This document shows, in pieces, positions 44,100 through 54,117 of a stretch of 64,000 nucleotides of DNA. Origin of the DNA: Diphasiastrum complanatum (taxonomy: Eukaryota; Streptophyta; Lycopodiopsida; Lycopodiales; Lycopodiaceae); assembly GCA_029204225.1 (NCBI GenBank), contig CM055092.1, positions 81,515,464 to 81,579,463 on the forward strand, in the 5' to 3' direction. Made by a program: the position numbers and the translations under genes. Numbering within the stretch: position 1 is the first letter of the stretch; every line of letters starts with the position of its first letter. The notes beneath the pieces are model-generated. The model was not told the DNA's origin. It did no database searches and saw only the letters and a program-made list of their open reading frames with translations.

Positions 44100-45775
44100 A
44101 ACACTTAATTTTGCCTCCTTTATCTGTTTTGACCCAAACGAAAGGCTATAACCTCCAAACGAAGGGCACCCGGACTGTACCTGCAAGTACGGTACATCAA
44201 AACAGAGTGATTGCAGTGGAGAAAGTGTTCGGAGTGTGCCAAAACAGATTTCACCATTCCATTGGGCACGCAGTTGTGAGTTGACGACTGAGTGGATTTC
44301 GGAAGGCGACGCCGATTTGGCTTTCAAATTGGTGGAAAAGCGACGAGTGGCCTGGTAAGCGAAAAAGTGCAGGTCATTATTTTCAACTTTTGAAATCAGA
44401 GTTGGCCTCGACATAATGCTTTTAGCCTACGGTAGAAGTTTCAAGCAGTTTTGCGATGCAAACATGGGAGAGTCCATTTTGAGTGAAAGTAGCAAATTGG
44501 ACGGGATTTCCAACTATGCAGTGTGGAAATTCAAAATGAAAAACATACTGATGGAGAAAGACGTGTGGAAAGTCATCACAGGTGATGAGAGAAGGCCACC
44601 AAATGAAGCAAATATCAAAGTGTTTGACAAAAAAATGAGGAAAGCTTTGACCTTCATTAACTTGTCAGTGAAGTATCACATCATTACCCACATTTGTGAT
44701 GTTGTTACACCCAGACAGGCATGGGATGTGCTAAAGGAGCAGTTCGAGACGTCAAATCCGTCAAGACATCAAAATACTGACAATCAGGCACTTGCGACAT
44801 GCCAAAAACAAGACAAGGGCAAGGGCAAGAAGAAATCTAAGTAGCAATTTGCCAAGACTCAGGAGGATGCGGGATCTTCCAGTAAGACCAAGAAGAAAGG
44901 CAAGTGCTTCCATTTGGGGGAAAAGGCCATTGGAAGAGTGAATGTCATAATTTTTTGGCGGAACAAGGCAAAGGTAAACCAAAGCAAGCAGGTAACCTTG
45001 TCAATGAGGGTGAGATTGAAGACTCTAGCATCTTCATATCTGCATTGTTATCTAATCAAGATGATCAAGCATGGTATATTGAATCGGGAGCCACAAGACA
45101 CATGACAAGTAACAAGAATTGGTTCAGTAGCTTGAAAGTGTTGGATAATGGAACGTCTATTTCACAAGCAAATCATGAGGTGTGCAAGATCAAGGGGATA
45201 GGCACCGTTTCAATCCAACTACCTAATGGCAAAAGCAGGACGGTCAGGGAGGTACTTTACATACCAGGTTTAAAGAAAAATCTACTTTCTGTTGGAGTCA
45301 TTACTGATCAAAAGTTGAAAGTCGAATTTGCCCATGATCATTGCTTTGTGAAGGATGTGAACCAAAAGTTCAAAGTTATTGCGGATGGAGTAAGGGAGCC
45401 CAATACAAAATTGTACAGGTTGAACGCTACAATCAAGGGGCAACATGGACTCGTATCATCCATTCCATCACAGACTGTGTTGTGGCATAAGAGGCTTGGT
45501 CACTTAAACTTGGGAAGCCTCAGTTTGATGAGCAAATTGAAGATGGCAACAGGATTGCCTACTATAGAAGACCACTTGAAATCGATGTGTGAATCATGTG
45601 TATATGGGAAGCAACATCGAGAGAAGTTCAATAAAGGTGGTGTTGCAAGAGCAAAGAACAACCTAGATTTAATCACACAGATGTACGCGAGCCTATGAGG
45701 ACCATGTCCTTAGGTAAAGCCTTCTATTTCATGACCTTTATTGATGATATGTCACGTAAGACATGGATCTACTTC
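44100..45775 (+). pseudogene. Copia fragment I: leader, gag, protease, start of integrase
   Basis: The leader 44100-44414 is shared with 5840-6200. Gag starts at 44464 (MGESILSESSKLDGISNYAV, WKFKMKNILMEKDVWKV) and is internally deleted after QFETSN. After a stop and frame change, a damaged zinc knuckle (KCFHLG..KGHWKSECHNF) precedes protease WYIESGATRHMTSNK (Asp-Ser replaced by Glu-Ser at the catalytic DSG). Next come LSVGVITDQKLKVEF, WHKRLGHLNLGSLSLMSKL and CESCVYGKQHREKF (HHCC). A frameshift leads to FIDDMSRKTWIYF and a stop near 45776. The catalytic Asp change plus the frameshifts make it non-functional. Confidence 0.85.
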
Positions 45776-45778
45776 TAA

Positions 45779-45935
45779 GTTCTAGAGTTATCAGGCCGAT
45801 ACTTTTACAAGCCCTATGTTAAGTAGTTAAGTTGTTTTCTTTGTACTTGATAGTTAATGATGTGAATAGATGTGTTTTGGCGGTGGTGTGCGAGAGAGCA
45901 ATTCTACTTCTTGCCTTGAAGAACTTAACTCAACA
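45779..45935 (+). repeat. LTR fragment joined to the expansin 3' flank
   Basis: An inverted copy of part of 40200-40380 (AGAGTTATCAGGCCGATAC...TTCTACTTCTTGCCTTGAA). It joins copia I on the left and the expansin 3' flank on the right, so both borders are recombination or truncation junctions. Confidence 0.65.
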
Positions 45936-46224
45936 CAAATGATCTATTCTTCAATGAGTAAATTGGAAAAGAAGTTGACGCGATGCTGGATATCCACGAT
46001 GGAAACAATATGCTTTACTGTGCAAAGGTAACGAGTTCTAGACTGAATAAAGTTTTGAAATTTTTGCATTTCGAGAGGGCTGCAACAGACTGCCCGCCGC
46101 TTTTACAATTACCTTTTATAGAAAGTAGAGATGGATCAAAAAAATTATAACACCCGTCTTTGTTCTACCAGTAAGCGTTGAAAATCATCTGTGAAAGTTT
46201 GTTTGTAATGAGGTATGTCATTCG

Positions 46225-47570
46225 TTAGTAGAACTGCTTTCCACTGAAGGTTTGACCAAACTGCCAATCTAAAGGGGCAACATCGTAAGAAGTGATATTC
46301 TTTCCGTCGGCTGTCGTGACATGAAAGGATAAACTTTGACCTACCAGCACAGTGTCACACTCCCAGTTCTGTCCCCAGTTTCGCTTCATGGGAATCCAGC
46401 CAGTTTCGGAACCTTTAACTGAAACAGCAGATATGTCGCCCACGCCACCCACATTACTGATCAGCACGAGATTAAACCAGGGGTTGCCGTTGATGGTGAA
46501 ACGCATACCTCCATCCTTGTGGCATGACATTCTACATGCATCAATCACATATTTCAGTCTTTTGACGTCAAAAGGTCTCTGGTAAAATTTTAAAGTACTA
46601 ACCTCTAGAAATGTCGCCTTTAACGAATATCTTACAGGAATATAGCAAGTGCAACATATGTATGAGCTTGAATGCATGTATCCCAATCATAACGGATGCC
46701 GAAAAGTACTAGTAGCAGTTCTCAATCGTAAATAAATTTTATTCCAAGGTCGAAAAGACCACAATACCCAAGGGCACAAATAGGTTACGGTAACTTGCAA
46801 TCGCGTGGAGCGGTAAATTAATGGTAGCTTGTGACTGGAATTATATAATAGCTTATAACAAAAGTCAGCAGGCTCTAATGAAATATGCAACATTCGGAAG
46901 CTTGCACTGTATATCTATGGAGGATAGACCGACCAATGTCTATAAGATGCTACCTTCGATAGAGAACAGGCACAATGCCTGCACGCCAAAAAGCGATTTG
47001 AGAGAACGCCGGCTGTGACATATCAAAGTGCTCTCAGGGAATGTTGCACCAACCTCCATTGTCATTCGGAAGGGCGTCGTTTGGAGGGCATAAGTTTGTA
47101 GCCGTAATAAACACAGATGGATTTCCAGGGTTGCACCACTGGGTATCGTTCCAACACTTGATTTCGTAGCATCCACCACAAGCTACGCCATTCTTAAACA
47201 ATACCGTGCTGAGTGCTGCTGTATTTGTACCGTAACCCTGGCTGTAGAGGTTTCCATATCCGCATGCGCCATCAAATCACAGCCGATAGATTACAATGAG
47301 AAGTATGAATCGCAGAGTGTCATTAAGCAAACTTAAGTTCAAAGTGCCGTTGCTGTTAAACAATGTGTGCACTCCTTGCACAGGTAAAGCCAGTGACTTA
47401 CCCATTGTGCCTGCTGCGTCACTACCTCCATAGAAGGTAGCATGCGCTTCATTCCAGTGCCTCCGGTGCCTCCAAGACGGTTCAGATGAATATCGTGCTT
47501 GCGAACCTTGGTAATAGCTTAGCATTAACAGCGTCGCCAATGAAGCTGATAGTGCCATGAAGCGATCCAT
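46225..47570 (-). pseudogene. Alpha-expansin-type pseudogene, three exons
   Basis: Expansins are secreted proteins that loosen cell walls non-enzymatically. My exon model is 47570-47402, 47269-46954 and 46531-46225. The sum is 792 nt, exactly 264 codons, so the frame is preserved. Exon 1 gives a signal peptide (MDRFMALSASLATLLMLSYY) and ATFYGGSDAAGTMG. Exon 2 gives [35 protein letters not shown] and HFDMS. Exon 3 gives the CBM63-like C-terminus (GGMRFTINGNPWFNLVL; RNWGQNWECD; FGQTFSGKQFY). Introns have GTAAGT/lost acceptor and GTAGCA/TGTAG. Two lesions stand out: the intron 1 acceptor is TG (47271-47270) where AG is expected, and an in-frame TGA lies at 47036-47034 (codon 135), just before the HFD motif. 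All other positions look conserved, so loss is probably recent. Confidence 0.9.
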
Positions 47571-47879
47571 TGTCCTGTCACCAAAAAACATAGGTACGCT
47601 CCCACAGAACTATGTCAGGTATATCGACAGATAAGTTCTAATAAACCGAATAAGAAATGCAGCAGGGAAACCTCTTAAGTTCCTCACTGATAGTACGCTT
47701 ACCTATTGAAGTGCTGCGTGACTATTCGATGGTTTGCGAGCGCTCAAGTCCAGCTATAATCACAGTCTTTGCACGTAGATGCGTCCACCTGCTTGTATGT
47801 ATATCAACCCTCTAGGGCCGGTGCTCTCGAGAGAAGAGTGGCAGGAGGAGGATGATGGTAATATGCACGAAATGAAAGC
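47571..47879 (-). promoter_or_regulatory. Expansin upstream region
   Basis: This is the sequence 5' of the expansin ATG, duplicated at 39310-39618. It presumably contains promoter and 5' untranslated region. A second in-frame ATG (47591-47589) lies seven codons upstream, but the downstream ATG directly precedes the hydrophobic signal peptide. No clear TATA box was identified. Confidence 0.45.
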
Positions 47880-48013
47880 CGTAGTAAATCAGAAAAAGAG
47901 AAGAGGATCACTCTTATAAATTTTCGTCAATTTAGGGCTGATACTGATTATCCGGACATACGACGGGTGGAATGGCGCCAAATAAATAATTCAAATTTTT
48001 CAGCAACTAAACT

Positions 48014-48666
48014 TGTGAAAAATTGTCAACTAGTAGTATTTTCCTAACTTAAGATTTTGTAGGCCTATGGCCAAATAAAAGTTAGAGATAGGTTCATACA
48101 TGTATGTAGAGGCCCAAAGTATGTGTACACTACTTTTGAGGTCACATTAATTAGAGGAGGTCGAGTGTGGAGCTCTTCTATTGGCTCATAATTTGGTGCA
48201 TTCCTATTTGACCAAATTTCTAGGTATATGGGTGAATCCTATTGGACCCCAATTTTAGCCTATCATAAGACAAGTGGCCAAGAGGCACTATGGCTGCTAT
48301 AAATAGCCATCTCCACGAGTATGTACACATCTCATTTTCATTCTATTGAATGAATGTTATGCTCTTTGAAGATCCATCTTCTTCTCTCTCACTTTTTTGT
48401 TCATATCTTGCATTCTAGCCACTAGAATTGTGATTTCTTTGTTGCTATGGCTTCACACGTGTGAAATGCAGGTTGTAGGCTCTGAAGTACGGACAGGGAC
48501 AGCAAGTTTCTGTTTGTGGAAGCTTATGATCAGATTTTGATGTTTAGTTGATGTTTAGTATGCTTAACATCACAATTTCTATCATTTTTTCAATCTAGAT
48601 GTGCATAACTTCCATGGCCAAGATCTTTATGAAACTTTAGCATCTTTTGGATCTGAGTTTTTCACA
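48014..48666 (+). repeat. Element B' 5' LTR with promoter
   Basis: TGTGAAAAATTG...TTTTTCACA. A TATA box TATAAATA lies at 48298-48305 in GGCTGCTATAAATAGCC. The LTR supplies the promoter and, downstream, the transcript start. Confidence 0.93.
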
Positions 48667-48678
48667 TGGTATCAGAGC
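48667..48678 (+). promoter_or_regulatory. Element B' primer-binding site (initiator-Met tRNA)
   Basis: TGGTATCAGAGC directly follows the LTR with no spacer. Confidence 0.95.
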
Positions 48679-49275
48679 ATTAGGCGGCCAAATGTGCAGG
48701 TTTTGCCAGATTTAGAAGAGATTTGTGGGCGAGTTTGCTTTTGTAGCATTCCAATCAAGTTTCTAGCTAAAAATCTTGTTGATTTATGTGTAGAAATTGG
48801 ATCTTTGTGATCAAAACATCATTTGTATGCATTTCAATTGAAGTAGGGCGAATTCCCTCTGTACTTATCAGAATAAGGAGACAAAAATTGTTTTGGAAAG
48901 AGGGAGATGCAAGATCCAACAAGATCCTATTAGTTTTCCATTCTAGCATATAGTTTTTTGATTCAATTTCTTGCTTCTTCATGTCAAAAACTTCAAAATT
49001 GATGTAACCCTCTGATTTTCAGTTTGCTGAATGATTCAAGAGTGTATTTCAATCTTAGGAGTGAGGGAAAAGCAAGTATATTGAGGTTTGGTCTTGGTTT
49101 GATCAAGAAATCATAAAACTAGTGGCTAAAATTAAGGAAAAAGTGAGGAAAAGAGAGAAAAAGTAAGGTTTTAGGTTCCAAATCTTTGTGATTTCTTCTT
49201 GTGTTTCATTTGTTGATTCAAGAGAGTGCTTAGTGCATTGGAACAGGTCAAAGATCAGAGATCAATCATTGCAAC

Positions 49276-52200
49276 ATGGCTACAAATGGAGGCTACATGT
49301 TGGAAAGCAATGATAGGCTTACCTCCCTCAACTATTCTACTTGGAAAGTAAGGATGGAGTCTTTGCTTGAGATGAATGAGTTGATGGATATTGTTGTAGG
49401 TGTGGAGGAGAGACCTTTGGCACCTCAAGAACAATTGAGGTATGACAAGAGGGCAAAGAAAGCCCTTCACATGATCAAGATGAATGTGACAAATGAGCTT
49501 ATCAAAGAGGTTGGTAAGTGCACATCATCTAGTGAAGCTTGGGAAGCCTTGAAGAAGGTTTATGAATCCAAGTCTACTTCTAGAGTGTTGACTTTAAGAA
49601 GGCAAATCTTTTCTTGTATGCAAAAGAAGAGTGAGAATGGACATGCTTTTGTTTTGAGAGTTAAAGCATTGAATGATGAGTTAGCATGCATTAATGATGG
49701 CATAAATAATGAGGAGCTTGTTCAAGTGATTCTCAATGGCTTGTTGGATGATCATGCTAATCTTGTTCAAAGTTATGCTATCCAAAAATGTTTACCAAGT
49801 GTTGGAGACTTGCAAGAGGTCTTGTTGGCTGAAGAATTCAGGTTGCAAGCAAGAGTGGGAGCATCTTCTACATCTCAAGGGGCAATGTTCTCTAAAGGCA
49901 AGTTCAAGGGCAAAGGTAAAAGCAATTGGTCTAAAGGGCAAGACCAAGGTGAGCACTCTACTTTTGGCAAAAAGAAGGATAGATCTAAGCTAAAATGTTT
50001 CTATTGTGGAGTCAAAGGGCATTTTGCTAGTGATTGTTTTAAGAAAAAGAGGGATCAAGGGGAAAAGCAAACCAATCTAACTATTGATGAGGGTGGGGAT
50101 GAGCTTCTTTCAAATGATGCTTTTGTTATGTCATCTTGCTTGTTGGCTAATCATGGAGACATTGATCCTTGGTGGATTGATAGTGGAGCCACTTCTCATA
50201 TGACATATCATAAAGAGTATTTTTCATCTTTAATGGCATTTGATGGTGATAGGAAGGTAATCTATACCGCAAATGATGGTGAGTGTGCAATCAAGGGGAT
50301 TGGCACAATTCCTATTTCACTTTCTACAAATAGGAATATAGAATTGAAAGATGTTTTGCTCATTCCATCCATTACCAAGAACTTACTTAGTGTAAGCCAA
50401 ATGCTTGACAAAGGATTCAAAGTTGAGTTTGATGGTGATGCTTGCTTGATCAAAAAGGGGTGTAGTATCATTGCAAAAGGGAAAAGGCAAGGGAAATTGT
50501 TCAAGCTTGATGCATGTGTTGTTGCTAACCAAGTTGGATGCATGGCAAATGAACAAATGTCAATTCAAGAGGTATGGCATAAAAGGATGGGACATCTCAA
50601 CTACAAGGCCTTGGAGGAAATAGCCAAAAAGGAGGTAGTAAGGGGACTTCCCAAGTCTCTTACTTGCTTGAATCATGTTTGTGAAGAATGTGCTTTGTCT
50701 AAATCACATAGATTGCCATATACTAGATCTATATCTAGATCTAAGATGCCTTTTTCTCTCTTGCATTCGGATATTCATGGTGTTACTACAATTAGCAATG
50801 GAGGTGCTAAGATGTATGTAACTTTCATTGATGATTTTAGTAGATTTTGTTGGGTTTATCTACTAAAGAGCAAGGATGAGGTGTTTGATGTGTTTGTCAA
50901 GTTCAAAGTTGCTATTGAGACTCAATTTACAACCAAAATCAAATGCTTGAGGAGCGACAATGGTGGTGAATACATTTCTAACAAATTCAAAGCCTTTTGT
51001 GATGAGCATGGGATCAAGAGGGAGTACACATGTCCAAGAACACCACAACAAAATGGAGTGGCCGAGAGGAAGAATAGAACCTTGTGTGAGAGTGCAAAGG
51101 CAATGAGATTGAATGCTAATCTTCCTAAACCTTTTTGGAGTGATGCTTTGTTGTGTGCAAATTTCCTTTGCAATAGATGGCCAAGTGTTGTATTGGAAGG
51201 AAAAACCCCTTTTGAAGCTTTGTTTGGTACGAAGCCTAATGTCAAGTTTCTAAGAACTTTTGGATGCATTTGCTACTTCAACATTACTCTTGATGATAGA
51301 ACTAAGGAGGATCCATCTTCAAGAAAGGGCATTTTTGTTGGTTATAGTGAAGTAAGCAAAGCATATAGGATTTATGTTCCTTCAATCAAGAAAGTGTTCA
51401 CAAGTAGGGATGTCATTTTTGATGAAAGTAACATTCCAAAAGTTGTTTCAAGTGATGATGGTGTTGTTGCAACTAATGTGCTTGATGACAATGGAGTTGA
51501 TGACACATTGGATGTGGATGTTGAAGAAGCCTCTTCAAGTCAAATTCCAAGGAGAACTCCAAGGCATAAAGTGAAACCCTCAAGGCTCACTTATGATGGC
51601 AAAGGTAAGCAAGTGGTGGATGGATCCAACTATGCTTTCCTAACTTCTTTTGATGTACCTTCATGTGTAGATGAAGCAAGGCAAAAAGAGGAATGGATCC
51701 AAGCAATGGATCTTGAGTTTGAAGCACTTATGAAGAACAACACATGGAGATTGGTGGAGCTTCCAAAGGGCAAAAGTGCAATTGGATGCAAATGGATCTT
51801 CAAGGTAAAGACAAATCAAGATGGATCTATCAACAAGTTCAAGGCAAGGTTGGTGGCTAAAGGTTATGCTCAAGAGCATGGCATTGACTATGAGGAAACC
51901 TTTGCACCCGTGGCAAAGATGGTGAGCATAAGAGTAATCATTTCCCTTGCAACTCTTTATGGATGGGATCTTTGGCAATTAGACATTTCTAATGCTTTCT
52001 TGAATGGTGATCTTGAAGAGGAAGTCTACATGGAGCAACCCGAGAGCTATGTTTCTCATAGCAAGCCTAATCATGTGTGTTTTCTACAAAAAAGTTTGTA
52101 TGGTCTTAAGCAAGCACCAAGGAGTTGGTATGCTAGGCTTAACTCTTTTCTACTTTCTCAAAACTTCACTATGAGTGAGTATGATCATTCACTTTACTTT

Positions 52201-53214
52201 AGAATTAGTGCTAATGATGTTACAATCCTTCTAATTTATGTGGATGACATTATTTTAAGTGGAGGGAACAAGGAAGATATAGAAGATATCAAGAAAGCAC
52301 TAAAAAAGGAATTTGAAGTGCATGATCTTGGTCTTTTGAGCTATATCTTAGGAATAGAAGTAATTAGAACTTCTCAAATCACTTTTATTTCACAAGAGAA
52401 GTATGCTATTTCTATTCTCAATAGATTTCATATGGTAGATGCAAATCCTATTGATACACCTATGGAATCACATGTAAAGCTAACTATAAGAGGTAATGAA
52501 AGATCCTTCGAGGACATTACTCTCTATAGGAAGCTAATAGGTTCTCTTATATATCTAACCATCACAAGACCTGATTTATCTTATTGTGTTGGTAGATTAA
52601 GCCAATTCATGCAAGATCCTAGCATAGAACATTGGAAACTAGGAAAGAGGATCTTGAGATACATCTCGGGAACAAAAGATTTTGGCATTGTTTATAGAGG
52701 CTCATCACCTAACTTATTTGGTTTTTCAGATTCAGATTTTGCAGGAGACCTTATGGATAGAAAATCCATAAATGCACATGCTATTTTCATAGGTGATGGA
52801 GCTATCTCATGGATGTCGAAGAAACAAGCAACTATATCACTTTCTTCTAGTGAGGCCGAGTACAAAGCTTTGACATCATGCACAAAGGAGATGGTGTGGA
52901 TCAAGAGGATGATTATGGAGCTTCATTTGCTGGATTTTTCAGAGAGTCCAATCATCTTTTGTGACAACCTTTCAGCCCAAAGTCTAGCAAGCAATCCGGT
53001 TTTCCATGCAAGGAGCAAACATATCGAGGTGGCTTACCATTTTGTGAGAGAACAAGTGTTGGCAAAAGAGATCAAGCTTGAACATGTCCCATCAAAGGAA
53101 TGTGTGGCTGATATCTTTACCAAAGCATTGGGAAAGGACTTATTTTTCAAGCATAGAACAAGTCTTGGTGTACTTTCTAAATCTATGCTAAAACTAGTTG
53201 AAGAGGGAGTGTGA
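49276..53214 (+). CDS. Copia Gag-Pol polyprotein (element B')
   Basis: An intact 1312-residue frame. The zinc knuckle starts at C241, the protease active site Asp is D302, and the HHCC finger begins at H435. The integrase triad is D499, D561 and E597, the RT catalytic YVDD is at 988-991, and an RNase H Asp is near 1152. As far as I can read, it equals the B protein apart from lacking four residues (EEE plus one Gly) before AMFSKGKFKGKGKS, a basic linker ahead of the zinc knuckle. The ATG follows a 609-nt leader. The TGA stop uses the first bases of the 3' LTR. No lesion was seen, so it is potentially active. Gag and Pol are in one frame, so the Gag excess must come from another route, such as splicing, as known for some copia elements. 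Confidence 0.97.
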   Translation: MATNGGYMLESNDRLTSLNYSTWKVRMESLLEMNELMDIVVGVEERPLAPQEQLRYDKRAKKALHMIKMNVTNELIKEVGKCTSSSEAWEALKKVYESKSTSRVLTLRRQIFSCMQKKSENGHAFVLRVKALNDELACINDGINNEELVQVILNGLLDDHANLVQSYAIQKCLPSVGDLQEVLLAEEFRLQARVGASSTSQGAMFSKGKFKGKGKSNWSKGQDQGEHSTFGKKKDRSKLKCFYCGVKGHFASDCFKKKRDQGEKQTNLTIDEGGDELLSNDAFVMSSCLLANHGDIDPWWIDSGATSHMTYHKEYFSSLMAFDGDRKVIYTANDGECAIKGIGTIPISLSTNRNIELKDVLLIPSITKNLLSVSQMLDKGFKVEFDGDACLIKKGCSIIAKGKRQGKLFKLDACVVANQVGCMANEQMSIQEVWHKRMGHLNYKALEEIAKKEVVRGLPKSLTCLNHVCEECALSKSHRLPYTRSISRSKMPFSLLHSDIHGVTTISNGGAKMYVTFIDDFSRFCWVYLLKSKDEVFDVFVKFKVAIETQFTTKIKCLRSDNGGEYISNKFKAFCDEHGIKREYTCPRTPQQNGVAERKNRTLCESAKAMRLNANLPKPFWSDALLCANFLCNRWPSVVLEGKTPFEALFGTKPNVKFLRTFGCICYFNITLDDRTKEDPSSRKGIFVGYSEVSKAYRIYVPSIKKVFTSRDVIFDESNIPKVVSSDDGVVATNVLDDNGVDDTLDVDVEEASSSQIPRRTPRHKVKPSRLTYDGKGKQVVDGSNYAFLTSFDVPSCVDEARQKEEWIQAMDLEFEALMKNNTWRLVELPKGKSAIGCKWIFKVKTNQDGSINKFKARLVAKGYAQEHGIDYEETFAPVAKMVSIRVIISLATLYGWDLWQLDISNAFLNGDLEEEVYMEQPESYVSHSKPNHVCFLQKSLYGLKQAPRSWYARLNSFLLSQNFTMSEYDHSLYFRISANDVTILLIYVDDIILSGGNKEDIEDIKKALKKEFEVHDLGLLSYILGIEVIRTSQITFISQEKYAISILNRFHMVDANPIDTPMESHVKLTIRGNERSFEDITLYRKLIGSLIYLTITRPDLSYCVGRLSQFMQDPSIEHWKLGKRILRYISGTKDFGIVYRGSSPNLFGFSDSDFAGDLMDRKSINAHAIFIGDGAISWMSKKQATISLSSSEAEYKALTSCTKEMVWIKRMIMELHLLDFSESPIIFCDNLSAQSLASNPVFHARSKHIEVAYHFVREQVLAKEIKLEHVPSKECVADIFTKALGKDLFFKHRTSLGVLSKSMLKLVEEGV

Positions 53215-53862
53215 AAAATTGTCAACTAGTAGTATTTTCCTAACTTGAGATTTTGTAGGCCTATGGCCAAATAAAAGTTAGAGATAGGTTCATACATGTA
53301 TGTAGAGGCCCAAAGTATGTGTACACTACTTTTGAGGTCACATTAATTAGAGGAGGTCGAGTGTGGAGCTCTTCTATTGGCTCATAATTTGGTGCATTCC
53401 TATTTGACCAAATTTCTAGGTATATGGGTGAATCCTATTGGACCCCAATTTTAGCCTATCATAAGACAAGTGGCCAAGAGGCACTATGGCTGCTATAAAT
53501 AGCCATCTCCACGAGTATGTACACATCTCATTTTCATTCTATTGAATGAATGTTATGCTCTTTGAAGGTCCATCTTCTTCTCTCTCACTTTTTTGTTCAT
53601 ATCTTGCATTCTAGCCACTAGAATTGTGATTTCTTTGTTGCTATGGCTTCACACGTGTGAAATGCAGGTTGTAGGCTCTGAAGTACGGACAGGGACAGCA
53701 AGTTTCTGTTTGTGGAAGCTTATGATCAGATTTTGATGTTTAGTTGATGTTTAGTATGCTTAACATCACAATTTCTATCATTTTTTCAATCTAGATGTGC
53801 ATAACTTCCATGGCCAAGATCTTTATGAAACTTTAGCATCTTTTGGATCTGAGTTTTTCACA
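53210..53862 (+). repeat. Element B' 3' LTR
   Basis: Begins directly after the purine tract GAAGAGGGAG and carries the same TATA box (53494-53501). Confidence 0.93.
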
Positions 53863-54117
53863 CTTACCATTTTTTGGTTTTGTTTTTTGTTTTGTGTTTG
53901 CTCAAACAAAGGGACGGCAAGCACTCCGATTCCTTAAAGGCTTAAATTTAAGAGTGTTATGCTCATTTAATGTTGTTCATGCCCTACATGTCATGTTGTA
54001 TTTAGGTGCAAATTTTAAACGCTCATTATCATTGATGCACTGAAATGAAAGTTAACGACAAGTCATATGAGTAGAGGAAAAGCAGATGGAGACCGGGTGG
54101 CAAAGGATATACAAGCC
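53863..54117. other. Spacer between B' and the LARD element
   Basis: T-rich sequence with no gene. Its end (GGCAAAGGATATACAAGCC) resembles 20293-20314. Confidence 0.4.

Larger units (their letters stand above)
48014..53862 (+). mobile_element. Element B': complete Ty1/copia retrotransposon
   Basis: 5849 bp, with LTRs 48014-48666 and 53210-53862 (653 bp each). They differ by about two substitutions (CTTAAG/CTTGAG near 48050; GAAGATCC/GAAGGTCC near 48370). It has a primer site, a purine tract and an intact coding frame. The length difference from B (10 bp) is fully explained by a 12-bp gag indel and two missing LTR bases in B. Flanking five-mers are AAACT on the left and CTTAC on the right, so there is no target duplication, unlike B. 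Confidence 0.97.

Noticed and set aside
43507-44414. Minus-strand frames of 104-135 codons upstream of copia I
   Set aside because: Part of the sequence is the conserved leader/LTR shared with 5840-6200, so the frames are probably antisense chance frames.
46225-47570. A functional expansin gene
   Set aside because: The in-frame TGA before the HFD motif and the missing AG acceptor of intron 1 would prevent a normal product.
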